Shown: positions 35,301-43,720, numbered from the stretch's first letter. The stretch is DNA of 64,000 nt from Acidobacteriota bacterium (GCA_947470805.1 CANIVU010000013.1:62001-126000), one strand, 5' to 3'. Program-made: numbers and translations. Notes: generated by a model from the letters alone, not told the origin.

Positions 35301-38300
35301 GGCGAACTTCCTGACGATCAACCCCGCCACCGTCCCCAACGGCACCGTCGGCGCAAGCTATAGTCAGGTGCTCACCGCATCGGGCGGCTCCGGCGGCTCC
35401 TCCTGGGGGATCACCGCCGGCGCACTCCCCGGCGGACTGACGCTCGGCCCATCCAACGGCATCCTCTCCGGCACGCCCACCACCGCGGGCACGTTTAACT
35501 TCACCGTCACCGCCACGGACTCATTCAGCCAGACCGGGTCCCGAGCCTATACGGTTACCATCGCCAGCGTTCTCTCCATTACGCCGGCATCGCTGCCGAA
35601 CGGCACCGTCAGCACCGCCTATAATCAGCAACTCACGGCCACCGGCGGCACCGGCGCCATCGGCTGGGCTGTCACCGCCGGCGCGCTCCCGGGCGGACTC
35701 ACGCTCGGCCCCACCTCCGGCGCCATCACCGGCACGCCAAGCGCGGCGGGCTCGTTCAACTTCACCGTCACCGCCACCGATTCGCTGAACCAAACTGGCT
35801 CCCGCGTTTATTCGATGACCGTGCTGAACACCCTGTCGATCACGCCGGCGTCGCTGCCAAACGGCACCATCTCGACGGCCTATAATCAGCAGCTCACCGC
35901 CACCGGCGGTACCGGCGCCATCGGCTGGGCCGTCACTGCGGGCGCGCTCCCCGGCGGGCTCACGCTTGGCCCGACCTCCGGCGCCATCACCGGCACGCCA
36001 ACCGCCGCCGGCACGTTCAACTTCACCGTCACCGCCACCGACTCGCTCACCCAAACCGGCTCGCGCGTCTACTCGATGACCGTGCTCTCCGTGCTCTCCA
36101 TCACCCCGGCATCGCTACCGAATGGTGCGGTCTCCACCGCCTATAGCCAGCAGCTCACGGCGACCGGCGCGACCGGCGCCATTGGCTGGACCGTCACCTC
36201 CGGCGCACTCCCCGGCGGGCTCACGCTTAGTCCCACTACCGGCGCCATCACCGGCACGCCAACCGCGGCCGGCGCGTTCAGCTTCACCGTCACCGCCACG
36301 GACTCGCTAACGCAAGCCGGCTCGCAAGCCTATTCGCTCACCATCGCCAATGTCCTCACCATTGGCCCGGCCACACTGCCCAACGGCACCATCAGCACCG
36401 CCTACACCCAGCAACTCACCGCGACGGGTGGCACCGGCGCAGTCGGCTGGTCCATCACCGCCGGCGCGCTCCCAGGCGGCCTAATCCTCGGTCCCACCTC
36501 CGGCGCCATCACCGGTACACCAACGGCAGCAGGCGCATTCACCTTCACGGTCACCGCCACCGATTCCCAATCGCAAACCGGCGCCCGTTCCTACTCGCTC
36601 CTCATTCTGAACGTTCTGACCATCGCGCCAAACACGCTGCCAAACGGCACCGCGGGCTCGGCCTATAACCAGCAGCTCACCGCCACGCCCAGCACCACCA
36701 GCATCACCTGGGCCGTCTCCGCCGGTACGCTGCCCACCGGGCTCACGCTCAACCCGCAAACCGGCCAACTCACCGGTACGCCCACCGCTCCCGGCCAGTT
36801 CACCTTCACCGCCACAGCCACCGATGCGCTCAACCAGACCGGCTCCCGCGCCTACACCGTGACCATTCTGGCCGTACTCTCCCTCTCGCCCGCCAGCGTA
36901 CCGGTCGTCTACACCGGTGTCCCGTACAGCCAGGCATTCACGGCAACAGGCGGCACCGGCGCCATCACCTGGAGCATCGGCTCCGCGCCTCTGCCGCCCG
37001 GCCTCACGTTGAACCCAGCCACCGGCATCGTCAGCGGCACCACCAGCGCCACCACCGGCCTCTTCACCGTCACCATCCAGGCCACCGACACGCTCTCGCA
37101 AACCGGCTCGCGCAGCTACGATTTCCTCGTACGCCCGCCAGTGACGATCACCCCGGCCATGCTCCCCGACGCCACGCAGGGCATCGCCTACAGCCAATCG
37201 CTGACCGCGAACGGCGCGCTCGGCACCGCCACCTTCCAACTCTCCGCCGGCGCCCTCCCGGCCGGCCTCACGCTCGCCACCAACGGCGCCATCTCCGGCA
37301 CACCCACCGCCATCGGCACCGCGACGTTCGACGTCACCGTCACCACCACGCAGCAGCAGTCGGCCACACGGACCCTCACGCTCTCAGTGCTCGACCCGCT
37401 CGCCATCGCCACCGCCGCGCTGCCCGACGGCACCGAATTCGAAGCCTACACAACGACTCTCGCAGCCACCGGCGGCACCGCGTCCGGCCTCACGTGGTCG
37501 ATCCAAACCGGCAGCACCCTGCCGCCGGGCCTCGCGCTCTCAAACGCGGGCATCCTGGCCGGAACGCCCACCGTTCACGGCACCTACACGTTCACCGTCC
37601 AGGTCGCCAACGCCACCGGCACACGCGTCGCCAAGCCGCTCACGCTGGTTGTTGTCGAGGCACTCTCGATCACCTCCCTATCACTGGGTGAAACCGTCCA
37701 GGGCCGCAGCTACACCACAACACTCACCGCTGTGGGTGGCCGCGCGCCATATACCTGGGCCCTGGTCAACTCGTCCCTGCCCGCAGGCTTGCAGTTGAAC
37801 CCCGCCACCGGCCTGATCACCGGCACCACCAACGTCGCCGAAGGCACCTTCCCGCAGAACGTCGTCGTCACCGATTCGCGCGGCCGCGTCGCCCGCCGCA
37901 CGCTGCCGTTCGCCGTCACCGTGCCGCCCCCGCCGTCGCTCAACATCAGCCCAACCTCCATCGCCAACGGCCGCGTGAACCAGCCCTACTCGGCCGGCTT
38001 CAGCGCCTCCGGCGGCACCCCCGGCTACAGCTTCGCCATCGTCCAGGGCGCACCGCCAACCGGCCTCGCGCTCAACGGCACCACCCTCTCCGGCACGCCC
38101 ACCCAGGAAGGTACCTTCCGCTTCACCGTCAACGCCACCGATTCGCAAGGCCGCGTCGCCGGCAATCAGTACACCGTGGTCATTGAAGCAGCACTGGTGC
38201 CGCTCGTCGTCACCCCGTCCTCCATCGCGCCCACCACGCAGGTCGGCCAACCGCTCACGCTGCAGTTCGGCGCCACCGGCGGCAAAGCGCCCTACACCTT

Positions 38301-39918
38301 CTCGATCACCGGCAACACCCCGCCCGGCACCAGTTCCAACTCCTCCGGCGTCCTCAGCGGTACGCCGTCCCAGGGCGGCACGTTCTCCTTCAACGTGCAG
38401 GTCACCGATTCGCTCGGCGACAAAGCCAGCCGCGGCTACTCGCTCTCCGTCACCGGCAATCTGGTCATCACCACGCAGTCGCCGCTCGCCGAAGGCACCG
38501 TGGGCAAACCCTACAGCCTCTCCTTCGGCGCCACCGGCGGCAAGCAGCCCTACACCTGGAGCATCGCCGGCACCCCGCCCCCGGGCCTGGCATTTAACAA
38601 CGGCGATCTCACCGGCACGCCCACCACCGCCGGCACGTTCCCCTTCTCCGTCACCGTGCAGGATACGCAGCAACTGACTGCCTCGGCGTCGTTCTCCATC
38701 ACCGTCTGGGACATGGTGCAGATCACCAACACCCCGGCTGACACGCCGCTCATCACCGGCCAGCCGTTCAACTTCACTTACGCCACCCGAGGTGGCAAGC
38801 CCCCGGTCACACTCGCCCTCACCGGCGGTGCCCTGCCCGCTGGCCTGACGTTCGCCAACGGCGTCATCACTGGCACGCCAACCGGCCCCGGCAATTTCGC
38901 CTTCACCGTCCAGGCCACCGACGGGCTCGGCAACACCGCCGCGCAATCGTCTGCACTCCGTGTCGTCGCGCCGCTAACGGTCACCACGGCCAACTTACCC
39001 TCCGGCACGGTCGGCACGGCCTACTCCGCCGCGCTGACCGCCACCGGCGGCGTCGCCCCGCTCGGCGCCTGGTCCCTCTCGCAGGGCACGCTCCCCGCCG
39101 GGCTCGCGCTCGCCCCGGATGGCGCCATCACCGGCATACCCACCGCCGCCGGAACCAGCACCTTCACCGTCCGGATTACCGACGCGGCCAACACCGCGGC
39201 CACGCGCCAACTCACCATCTCCATCCAGTTGCCGCCCGTCCCAGGGTTGATCATCCCCGGCCTGCCGCAATTCCTCACGCCGGGCACTCAGACCAACATC
39301 ACCATCCAGTTGGCCCAGCCCTTCCCGGTCCCCGTCACCGGCACGCTGACGCTCATCTTCGAGCCCAACGCGGTCAACAACGCCGACGATCCCTCCGTGC
39401 AGTTCTCCAGCGGCGGACGTACCGTCACCTTCGTCATCCCGGCCGGACAGACCGCGGGTACCTTCCCGGTCACCCCGCTCCGCCTCATCTCCGGTACCGT
39501 CGCCGGCACCATCCGCATCCGCATCACCACCTCGCCCGAATCGGCGACGCCGGTGCCGGACGCCATCGTGCCCATTACCCGCAGCGCCCCGGTCATCACC
39601 GCCGGCACCGCACAACTCAGCGCCACCTCGTTCACGCTGCTGATCGACGGCTTCAGCAACACCCGCGAGATCGTCTCGGCCACCTTCCGGCTCACCCCGG
39701 CGCCGGGCTCCTCGCTCGCCACCACCGATGTGCCGGTCTCTGTCGCCGCCACCTTCGCGGCCTACTACCAGAGCGCGGCGTCCGTCCCCTTCGGCGGCCA
39801 GTTCCGGCTCACGCAACCGTTCAACGTGAACGGCCCGCTCACCGATATCGATTCGGTCGTAGTCACCGTCACCAACTCGGTCGGGACTTCACAGCCCTTC
39901 ACCATTCGACTGCGATAG
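32329..39918 (+). CDS. Cassette 1 gene C: giant secreted protein with about 25 putative-Ig (He_PIG-like) repeats and a conserved C-terminal module
   Basis: A 2529-residue exported protein whose GTG start overlaps gene B by four bases. After a leader (MRTRLTGLFLVTAGLAVA) come about 25 repeats of roughly 85-90 residues. Each has the pattern LPNGTV...Y...L.A.GG...W.I..G.LP.GL.L...G.I.GTP...G.F.F.V.ATD, the He_PIG/cadherin-like putative Ig fold of adhesins. Six repeats in the middle (35311-36876) are exactly 261 bases each. Residues from about 2300 to the end form a different module (LTPGTQTNITIQL...TLTLIF..., then IDGFSNTREIVSATFRL) shared with 47024-48349. It is likely a cell-surface filament or adhesin; no sortase-type, autotransporter barrel or dockerin signal is visible. 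Base composition turns C-rich in this gene. Confidence 0.85.
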   Translation: MRTRLTGLFLVTAGLAVAGPDGACAISQTNILSPLTKITSGVPFTIPITTTGCTAPLRSVRIATGTLPIGAELYSSPTGAEISGKVYSPGVYVVTLRAVDAAYKLPTESVILQVNDGLRIDTPAVASGLPGSAYSDTIRARGGVAPYTFSIVEGALPTGLGLNASSGAITGNMPAAGSRFRIRVTDSSSPANTSEQPYTITTTGLVTTLTMPPAGSIGTPYNFDIDGSLGAAGFSIAIGSLPAGLTINTNGLISGTPSASGEFHFTVRQTAGLTSAWRSYRLLVNDAATIASAPRDAEEGAPYNHVFTTSGSVGPYTYAVTAGALPTGISLSSSTGALTGALPISGSGSAFTITATDASGRTHNQAFSIAAVTRLTGSTATPPTIRMTQTGTATPYILGGGGAGKEFNLIGGIGSQQVFINPFSGNTSYSFSTPGTYTPIVLGSDSLGGAVLFNTVNYRAVGPLAIDPAVELPNGKIGVSYSATVPVLNGDFGPLTFTVTAGTLPMNFTIGTSTGLISGAGDPMDGGQTYSFTVTVTDSAGQSAARAYFIGIASGAGVITTNSIPKATLTQSYSATVSQTGSLNPVFTNPGGGMPPGLTLSSAGLISGTPNTADTYTFLVRMQDSVTGATDTRQFTVNAATTPSFTMATASPNEATVDTSLFIGVTPSGGRSPYTLSLLSGSLPEGLFFQNFGSSIGISGFPLIAANQTFTILLTDADGRTASAAYTINIRQGVRITTLSGSLPIMTTGVPYSTTIGATLGSAPYTFSLGSGTLPAGLSLSSAGVLSGTPTATDTASFSILATDSFGRNGESSFNITPGTPISIGNAVPLPNGVVLSSYSVGLNTGLEANSTRIVSGDLPPLLYVSPSSGMIVGAPTLPGVYTFTVQVDDGEGRLATQAQQITVLGGLSFTPATVPNGVLSSPYSVTFVPVNASGSVTWSIVAGSLPAGLTLNPTSGVLSGTPNATGPFSFTVQAVDAALVPVTQNYTMQVANFLTINPATVPNGTVGASYSQVLTASGGSGGSSWGITAGALPGGLTLGPSNGILSGTPTTAGTFNFTVTATDSFSQTGSRAYTVTIASVLSITPASLPNGTVSTAYNQQLTATGGTGAIGWAVTAGALPGGLTLGPTSGAITGTPSAAGSFNFTVTATDSLNQTGSRVYSMTVLNTLSITPASLPNGTISTAYNQQLTATGGTGAIGWAVTAGALPGGLTLGPTSGAITGTPTAAGTFNFTVTATDSLTQTGSRVYSMTVLSVLSITPASLPNGAVSTAYSQQLTATGATGAIGWTVTSGALPGGLTLSPTTGAITGTPTAAGAFSFTVTATDSLTQAGSQAYSLTIANVLTIGPATLPNGTISTAYTQQLTATGGTGAVGWSITAGALPGGLILGPTSGAITGTPTAAGAFTFTVTATDSQSQTGARSYSLLILNVLTIAPNTLPNGTAGSAYNQQLTATPSTTSITWAVSAGTLPTGLTLNPQTGQLTGTPTAPGQFTFTATATDALNQTGSRAYTVTILAVLSLSPASVPVVYTGVPYSQAFTATGGTGAITWSIGSAPLPPGLTLNPATGIVSGTTSATTGLFTVTIQATDTLSQTGSRSYDFLVRPPVTITPAMLPDATQGIAYSQSLTANGALGTATFQLSAGALPAGLTLATNGAISGTPTAIGTATFDVTVTTTQQQSATRTLTLSVLDPLAIATAALPDGTEFEAYTTTLAATGGTASGLTWSIQTGSTLPPGLALSNAGILAGTPTVHGTYTFTVQVANATGTRVAKPLTLVVVEALSITSLSLGETVQGRSYTTTLTAVGGRAPYTWALVNSSLPAGLQLNPATGLITGTTNVAEGTFPQNVVVTDSRGRVARRTLPFAVTVPPPPSLNISPTSIANGRVNQPYSAGFSASGGTPGYSFAIVQGAPPTGLALNGTTLSGTPTQEGTFRFTVNATDSQGRVAGNQYTVVIEAALVPLVVTPSSIAPTTQVGQPLTLQFGATGGKAPYTFSITGNTPPGTSSNSSGVLSGTPSQGGTFSFNVQVTDSLGDKASRGYSLSVTGNLVITTQSPLAEGTVGKPYSLSFGATGGKQPYTWSIAGTPPPGLAFNNGDLTGTPTTAGTFPFSVTVQDTQQLTASASFSITVWDMVQITNTPADTPLITGQPFNFTYATRGGKPPVTLALTGGALPAGLTFANGVITGTPTGPGNFAFTVQATDGLGNTAAQSSALRVVAPLTVTTANLPSGTVGTAYSAALTATGGVAPLGAWSLSQGTLPAGLALAPDGAITGIPTAAGTSTFTVRITDAANTAATRQLTISIQLPPVPGLIIPGLPQFLTPGTQTNITIQLAQPFPVPVTGTLTLIFEPNAVNNADDPSVQFSSGGRTVTFVIPAGQTAGTFPVTPLRLISGTVAGTIRIRITTSPESATPVPDAIVPITRSAPVITAGTAQLSATSFTLLIDGFSNTREIVSATFRLTPAPGSSLATTDVPVSVAATFAAYYQSAASVPFGGQFRLTQPFNVNGPLTDIDSVVVTVTNSVGTSQPFTIRLR
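35311..36876 (+). repeat. Six tandem 261-base coding repeats in gene C
   Basis: Unit starts at 35311, 35572, 35833, 36094, 36355 and 36616, each exactly 261 bases (87 codons), opening with L-[ST]-I-[TNAG]-P. Units two to five are almost the same at protein level (AGALPGGLTLGPTSGAITGT). Where I compared units at 35572 and 35833, most base differences are at third codon positions, so the amino-acid sequence appears to be held constant. Flanking repeats continue the fold but diverge. Confidence 0.9.
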
Positions 39919-39921
39919 CCG

Positions 39922-41133
39922 CTACCAGCGGTAGGCCGTCACGGCGTTCAATTCGCGAATGAACAGCTCGTTGCCGGCCACCGCGATGTGCGCCCAGGTC
40001 GGCGAATTGCTGATCTCCCGCGTGTCCAACAGCTCAAACTTCTCCGGGCTCGCCTTGATCAGCAACAGTTGCCCGCGCTCGTCCAGCGCCAAAATCTTCC
40101 CATCCCGCACCGCCATCGACCAGTACTGCCCGTAGGGCTCCGTGGTCCACTTCGTCTCGCCGTTCCGCAGGTCGATGCAGGTAAACCGCTGGTTCGCCAG
40201 ATGCAGATAGGCATAGCCATCCAGCACGATCGGCGTCGACATATAGCCCTTCGCCTTGTTGCGCCAGACCTCTTTCGATTCCAGCTTCGCCCCGTTCGCC
40301 GAGATCTCAAACATGTACGAGTCCATGCGATACGAGCTGGTGAACACTTTATTCCCCCACGCCGTCGGCATCAGAATATTCATGCCCCGGTAATGCGGCA
40401 CCTCCTGCGACCACAGCACCGCGCCCGTCGCCGGATCCAGACCATACAAGTTCGTCCGCGACTGAATCAGCAACTGGCGCCGCCCGTTCAACGTCGCCAT
40501 CGCCGGCGACGAAAACGCTCCACTGTCCATGATGTCGGCCTCGCGCGCCAGCACCCGCCACTCGGTCGCGCCCGTCTTCTTGTTCAACCGGATCACCGAA
40601 TTGGCCGCCTGCACGATCAACGAATCGCCATCCAAAAGCGGCGAACTCGAAAACCCGAAGTCGGGCTTGGCCACCTTGAACTGCTTCGGGAAATCCACCC
40701 GCCATTTCTCTTTCCCCGTCACCGCGTCCAGCGCCACCAGGACCTCCTCCATCCCGGCCACGTACAGCGTCTGCCCGTCAAAGGCCGGCGTCGCGCGAAT
40801 CCAGTCGCCATTCTTCTTCGCGAAAAACGGCACCGAATGTTTCCCCGGCCACGACGCCCGCCACAACTCCTTGCCCGTCTTCCGGTCCAGCGCCCGGACG
40901 ATCTCGGTCTCCGCCGTCGCCGTTTCGGCCACGTAGACTCGCGCCGGGTCCACAATCGGCCCCGGGTACCCCTTGTCCAATTTCACCTGCCAGCTCTGCT
41001 GCAGGCCCTTGAAATTCTCCGGCCACGACGCGCCCGGCGCCGCCCCTGTCCGTTCCGGTCCACGGAACTGCGTCCAACCGGCATCGGCGGCCATCAAGGC
41101 AAGAGAGGAGAGGAGCAACAGAAATAAGCGCAT
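39922..41133 (-). CDS. Secreted PQQ-like beta-propeller protein (BamB-like)
   Basis: A 403-residue exported protein (leader MRLFLLLLSSLALMAADAG) with seven to eight blades of the PQQ-like repeat, seen as recurring ALDRKTGKELWRA, ALDAVTGKEKWRVD, LDPATGAVLWSQ and IDLRNGETKWTT. The mature N-terminus GWTQFRGPERTG is common in outer-membrane propellers of this type. No PQQ-binding or catalytic residues can be assigned, so a scaffold role is more likely than dehydrogenase activity. It is the third gene after the ECF sigma factor and stub on the minus strand. Its stop lies three bases from that of giant gene C. Confidence 0.82.
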   Translation of the reverse strand: MRLFLLLLSSLALMAADAGWTQFRGPERTGAAPGASWPENFKGLQQSWQVKLDKGYPGPIVDPARVYVAETATAETEIVRALDRKTGKELWRASWPGKHSVPFFAKKNGDWIRATPAFDGQTLYVAGMEEVLVALDAVTGKEKWRVDFPKQFKVAKPDFGFSSSPLLDGDSLIVQAANSVIRLNKKTGATEWRVLAREADIMDSGAFSSPAMATLNGRRQLLIQSRTNLYGLDPATGAVLWSQEVPHYRGMNILMPTAWGNKVFTSSYRMDSYMFEISANGAKLESKEVWRNKAKGYMSTPIVLDGYAYLHLANQRFTCIDLRNGETKWTTEPYGQYWSMAVRDGKILALDERGQLLLIKASPEKFELLDTREISNSPTWAHIAVAGNELFIRELNAVTAYRW

Positions 41134-41173
41134 CGTCTTCGACAGATGCCCGGCCCACGCTCCCAGCGTTAGA

Positions 41174-41386
41174 CTATTTCGTCAACCACTGCTTCACGGC
41201 CGATCGCACCGCCAGGCGAATCTCATCCCCCGGATGCGCATCGGCCTCCAGCATCCGGATCACCGCATCGGCCAACCGCGGATCCCCCGGACAGGCCGCT
41301 ACCACCCAATTGGCCCGTGCATCCACCGGCAAGTCCAGCGCGGCGTGGAAAAGAGATTCGGCAAACTGCCACTGCTGCGCGTTCAT
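41174..41386 (-). CDS. Orphan leader segment of a Ser/Thr kinase, kinase domain missing
   Basis: A 70-residue protein starting at 41386 in a 4-base ATGA overlap with the sigma factor. The sequence WQFAESLFHAALDLPVDARA, followed by CPGDPRLADAVIRMLEADA, matches the short helical leader that precedes the kinase domain of many acidobacterial receptor kinases encoded right after TIGR02999-type sigma factors. Here it ends after LAVRSAVKQWLTK and the next gene is an unrelated propeller. It is either a decayed kinase gene or a stand-alone sigma-associated regulator. Confidence 0.6.
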   Translation of the reverse strand: MNAQQWQFAESLFHAALDLPVDARANWVVAACPGDPRLADAVIRMLEADAHPGDEIRLAVRSAVKQWLTK

Positions 41387-41961
41387 GATTGCTCCGGAGA
41401 CGTCAGCCACGCTCGCAACCAGGCGGTTGCGGCACGGACATCGCGAGTCACAGTAACGGGGCTCATATTCTCTACATGCGCGATCTCTTCCGCGGTCAGG
41501 CCACCGAAATAACGCATTTCCAGAACTCTCGCCTTCCGCGGGTCCATTTCCGCTAACGCATTCAGCGCATCGTGAATCTGCAAAACACTCGGATCCCGCT
41601 TCTCAGCCACGTTCATCGCATTGTCCAGCGACAGCGCCGCCGCTTCCCCGCCCCGTTTCTGCGCATGCGTCTCCCGCACAAAATCCACTAGAATCTGCCG
41701 CATCAGCCGCGCCGCGATGTAGTAAAAATGGGTCCGGCTGGCCCACTCCGGCTGATCCTGCCGCACCAGCCGCAAAAACGCCTCGTGCACCAGCTCGGTC
41801 GGGCTGATCCCCGCCCGCCGCTCATTCGCCAACCGCGAACGCGCCAAAATCCGGAGTTCGGAATAGACCAGCGGCGTCAACTCCTCCAAAACGGAGTCGT
41901 CCCCGGACCGCCATTGCCGCAGCAACAGCGTCACTTTACCGGATGCAATTTGGGGTTCCAT
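41383..41961 (-). CDS. ECF-type RNA polymerase sigma factor (TIGR02999-like)
   Basis: A 192-residue sigma-70 family protein. Region 2 is visible as LTPLVYSELRILARSRLANE...AARLMRQILVDFVRE and region 4 as LNALAEMDPRKARVLEMRYFGGLTAEEIAHVENMSPVTVTRDVRAATAWL, a full helix-turn-helix (written here in parts). Such sigma factors direct transcription of a small regulon and in this phylum usually precede a membrane Ser/Thr kinase; here only a kinase leader remains. The ATG at 41961 is preferred to a TTG at 41988. No anti-sigma gene is seen. The 110 bases to cysM form a divergent promoter region. Confidence 0.88.
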   Translation of the reverse strand: MEPQIASGKVTLLLRQWRSGDDSVLEELTPLVYSELRILARSRLANERRAGISPTELVHEAFLRLVRQDQPEWASRTHFYYIAARLMRQILVDFVRETHAQKRGGEAAALSLDNAMNVAEKRDPSVLQIHDALNALAEMDPRKARVLEMRYFGGLTAEEIAHVENMSPVTVTRDVRAATAWLRAWLTSPEQS

Positions 41962-42071
41962 GGACACCACAGGCTGTCTGCTTAACAATGCGCAAAAGCC
42001 GCGTCATTGTTATCATCCCAGCCATACAGCCTATTGTTGACCGGGATTAGGGAGATTGTTAGCCTAATGAG

Positions 42072-43025
42072 ATGAGCACAACGGCCAATCCCGTGGCCCA
42101 GCGGAGCGCCCCGGCCGCAGGCAATCTGCTTGCCTCCATTGGCAACACGCCGTTGTTCCGCCTGGATCGCCTGACCGATGGCCTCCCCGGCATCGAAATC
42201 TACGCCAAAGCCGAGTATTTCAACCCCGGCGGCAGCGTCAAGGACCGCCCAGCGCTCAACATGATCAACACCGGCGAGGCCGACGGCCGCCTCACCCCGG
42301 ACAAGATCATTCTCGACTCCACCAGCGGCAATACCGGCATCGCCTACGCCATGGTCGCCGCCTCCCGCGGCTACAAGGTCAAGCTCTGCCTGCCCATGAA
42401 CGCCAGCCCGGAACGCAAAAGCATCCTCCGCGCCTACGGTGCCGAGTTGATCCTCACCGACGGCGGCGAAGGCTCCGATGGCGCCATCCGCCGCTGCAAA
42501 GCCATCTACGCCGAAGATCCGGACAAGTACTTCTACCCCGATCAGTATTCCAACCCCGCCAACTGGCAGGCGCATTTCAACACCACCGGTCTCGAACTCC
42601 TGGAACAGACCAACGGCCGCATCACCCATTTCCTGGCCGCCCTCGGCACCAGCGGCACGTTCATGGGTACATCCCGCCGCCTGAAGCAGGACGGCAACAA
42701 CGTCACCTGCTTGAGCGCCCAACCGGCCACCGGCTTCCACGGCCTGGAAGGGCTGAAGCACATGCCCACCGCCATCGTCCCGGCCATCTACGACGAGACG
42801 CTGGCCGACGGCAACATCTGGATTGAAACCGAAGACGCCTATAAAATGGTGCGCCGGTTGGCGCGCGAAGAAGGACTGCTCGTCGGCATCAGCGCCGGCG
42901 CCAACGTCCACGCCGCTTTGGAATTAGGAAAGCAGCTCGCCAAGGAAGGTCGCGAAGCGGTGATTGTGACCGTTCTTTGCGATGGTGCATCCAAATACAT
43001 GAGCGAGCCGTTCTGGAACGAATGA
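42072..43025 (+). CDS. cysM: Cysteine synthase, CysM type (probably sulfur-carrier-protein dependent)
   Basis: A 317-residue PLP enzyme of the cysteine synthase fold. The PLP lysine is Lys57 in NPGGSVKDRP; the substrate loop TSGNTGIAYA and the phosphate-binding GTSGTFMG are intact. Neighbours decide its likely partner: the next three genes encode a JAMM peptidase, a ThiS/MoaD-like carrier and a MoeZ-like activator. In Mycobacterium that set feeds a thiocarboxylated carrier (CysO) to CysM with O-phosphoserine. The stop overlaps the JAMM start by four bases (ATGA). Use of free sulfide and O-acetylserine cannot be excluded from sequence alone. Confidence 0.9.
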   Translation: MSTTANPVAQRSAPAAGNLLASIGNTPLFRLDRLTDGLPGIEIYAKAEYFNPGGSVKDRPALNMINTGEADGRLTPDKIILDSTSGNTGIAYAMVAASRGYKVKLCLPMNASPERKSILRAYGAELILTDGGEGSDGAIRRCKAIYAEDPDKYFYPDQYSNPANWQAHFNTTGLELLEQTNGRITHFLAALGTSGTFMGTSRRLKQDGNNVTCLSAQPATGFHGLEGLKHMPTAIVPAIYDETLADGNIWIETEDAYKMVRRLAREEGLLVGISAGANVHAALELGKQLAKEGREAVIVTVLCDGASKYMSEPFWNE

Positions 43026-43447
43026 TCAAGATAGAACAAGAAGCCTGGCAGTTGATGGTGGAACACGCCCAGAAGACGTACCCCAACGAATGTTGCGGCG
43101 CCATGCTCGGCCCCATCGATGGCGATACGAAAACGGTGCGCGTCGCGCTCCCGCTCGAAAACGCCTACCCCGGCGCCCAGCGCGAACGCTACGAACTGCG
43201 CCCGGAAGACCTGCTGTTCGCCGAACGCGAAGCCCGCAAGAATGGGATGGACCTGATCGGCATCTTCCACAGCCACCCCGACTGCGACGCCTACTTCTCC
43301 AAAACCGATCTGGAAAACTCCTGCCCCTGGTACTCGTTTGTTGTCTTATCGATCCAGAAAGGCCAATTTCACCACGCCAATAGCTGGCTGCCCAACATGG
43401 AACAAACCGAGGCAGCCAAAGAGGAACTAGAATACCCCAATGCCTAA
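43022..43447 (+). CDS. JAMM/MPN+ metallopeptidase (Mec-type, M67 family)
   Basis: A 141-residue zinc peptidase. The JAMM residues are complete: Glu23 (PNECCG), His83 and His85 (IFHSHPD), Ser93 and Asp96 (FSKTD). In the mycobacterial pathway the homologue Mec+ cuts cysteine from the CysO carrier after the CysM reaction. The start at 43022 overlaps cysM by four bases and the end overlaps the carrier gene by eight, so the set is tightly coupled. An extra task is possible here because the carrier ends in Gly-Gly-Lys and needs trimming. Confidence 0.9.
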   Translation: MIKIEQEAWQLMVEHAQKTYPNECCGAMLGPIDGDTKTVRVALPLENAYPGAQRERYELRPEDLLFAEREARKNGMDLIGIFHSHPDCDAYFSKTDLENSCPWYSFVVLSIQKGQFHHANSWLPNMEQTEAAKEELEYPNA

Positions 43448-43715
43448 GATTTTGATCCCGACGCCCCTGCGCCAGTTCGCCGAAAAGAAGGACTCCGTCG
43501 AAGTCGACGGCTCCACCGTCGGAGAAGTGCTCGCCGCCCTCACCGCCGCCTATCCGGACATGAAGAAGAACCTCTTCAACGACGAAGGCAAGCTCCGCAG
43601 CTTCGTCAACGTCTACGTCAACGATGAAGACATCCGGTTCCTCGAAAAGGATAAGACCGCCGTCGCCGCCGCCGACACGATCTCCATCGTTCCCTCCATC
43701 GCGGGCGGGAAGTAA
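43440..43715 (+). CDS. Ubiquitin-like sulfur carrier protein (MoaD/ThiS/CysO family)
   Basis: A 91-residue beta-grasp protein (MPKILIPTPLRQFAEKKDSV, with LAALTAAYPD and FVNVYVNDEDIRFL). The C-terminus is SIVPSIAGGK: the active Gly-Gly (89-90) is followed by one lysine, while most carriers end in Gly-Gly. It must be adenylated and thiocarboxylated at Gly90, probably by the MoeZ-like protein, so Lys91 likely has to be removed. The adjacent JAMM peptidase is a natural candidate, as in the QbsE/QbsD system of Pseudomonas. It starts eight bases inside the JAMM gene. Confidence 0.88.
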   Translation: MPKILIPTPLRQFAEKKDSVEVDGSTVGEVLAALTAAYPDMKKNLFNDEGKLRSFVNVYVNDEDIRFLEKDKTAVAAADTISIVPSIAGGK

Positions 43716-43720
43716 GCTGT

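Noticed and set aside
35311-36876. Possible CRISPR-like array because of regular repeats
   Set aside because: The units are 261 bases, coding and in frame with no spacers. They are protein repeats.
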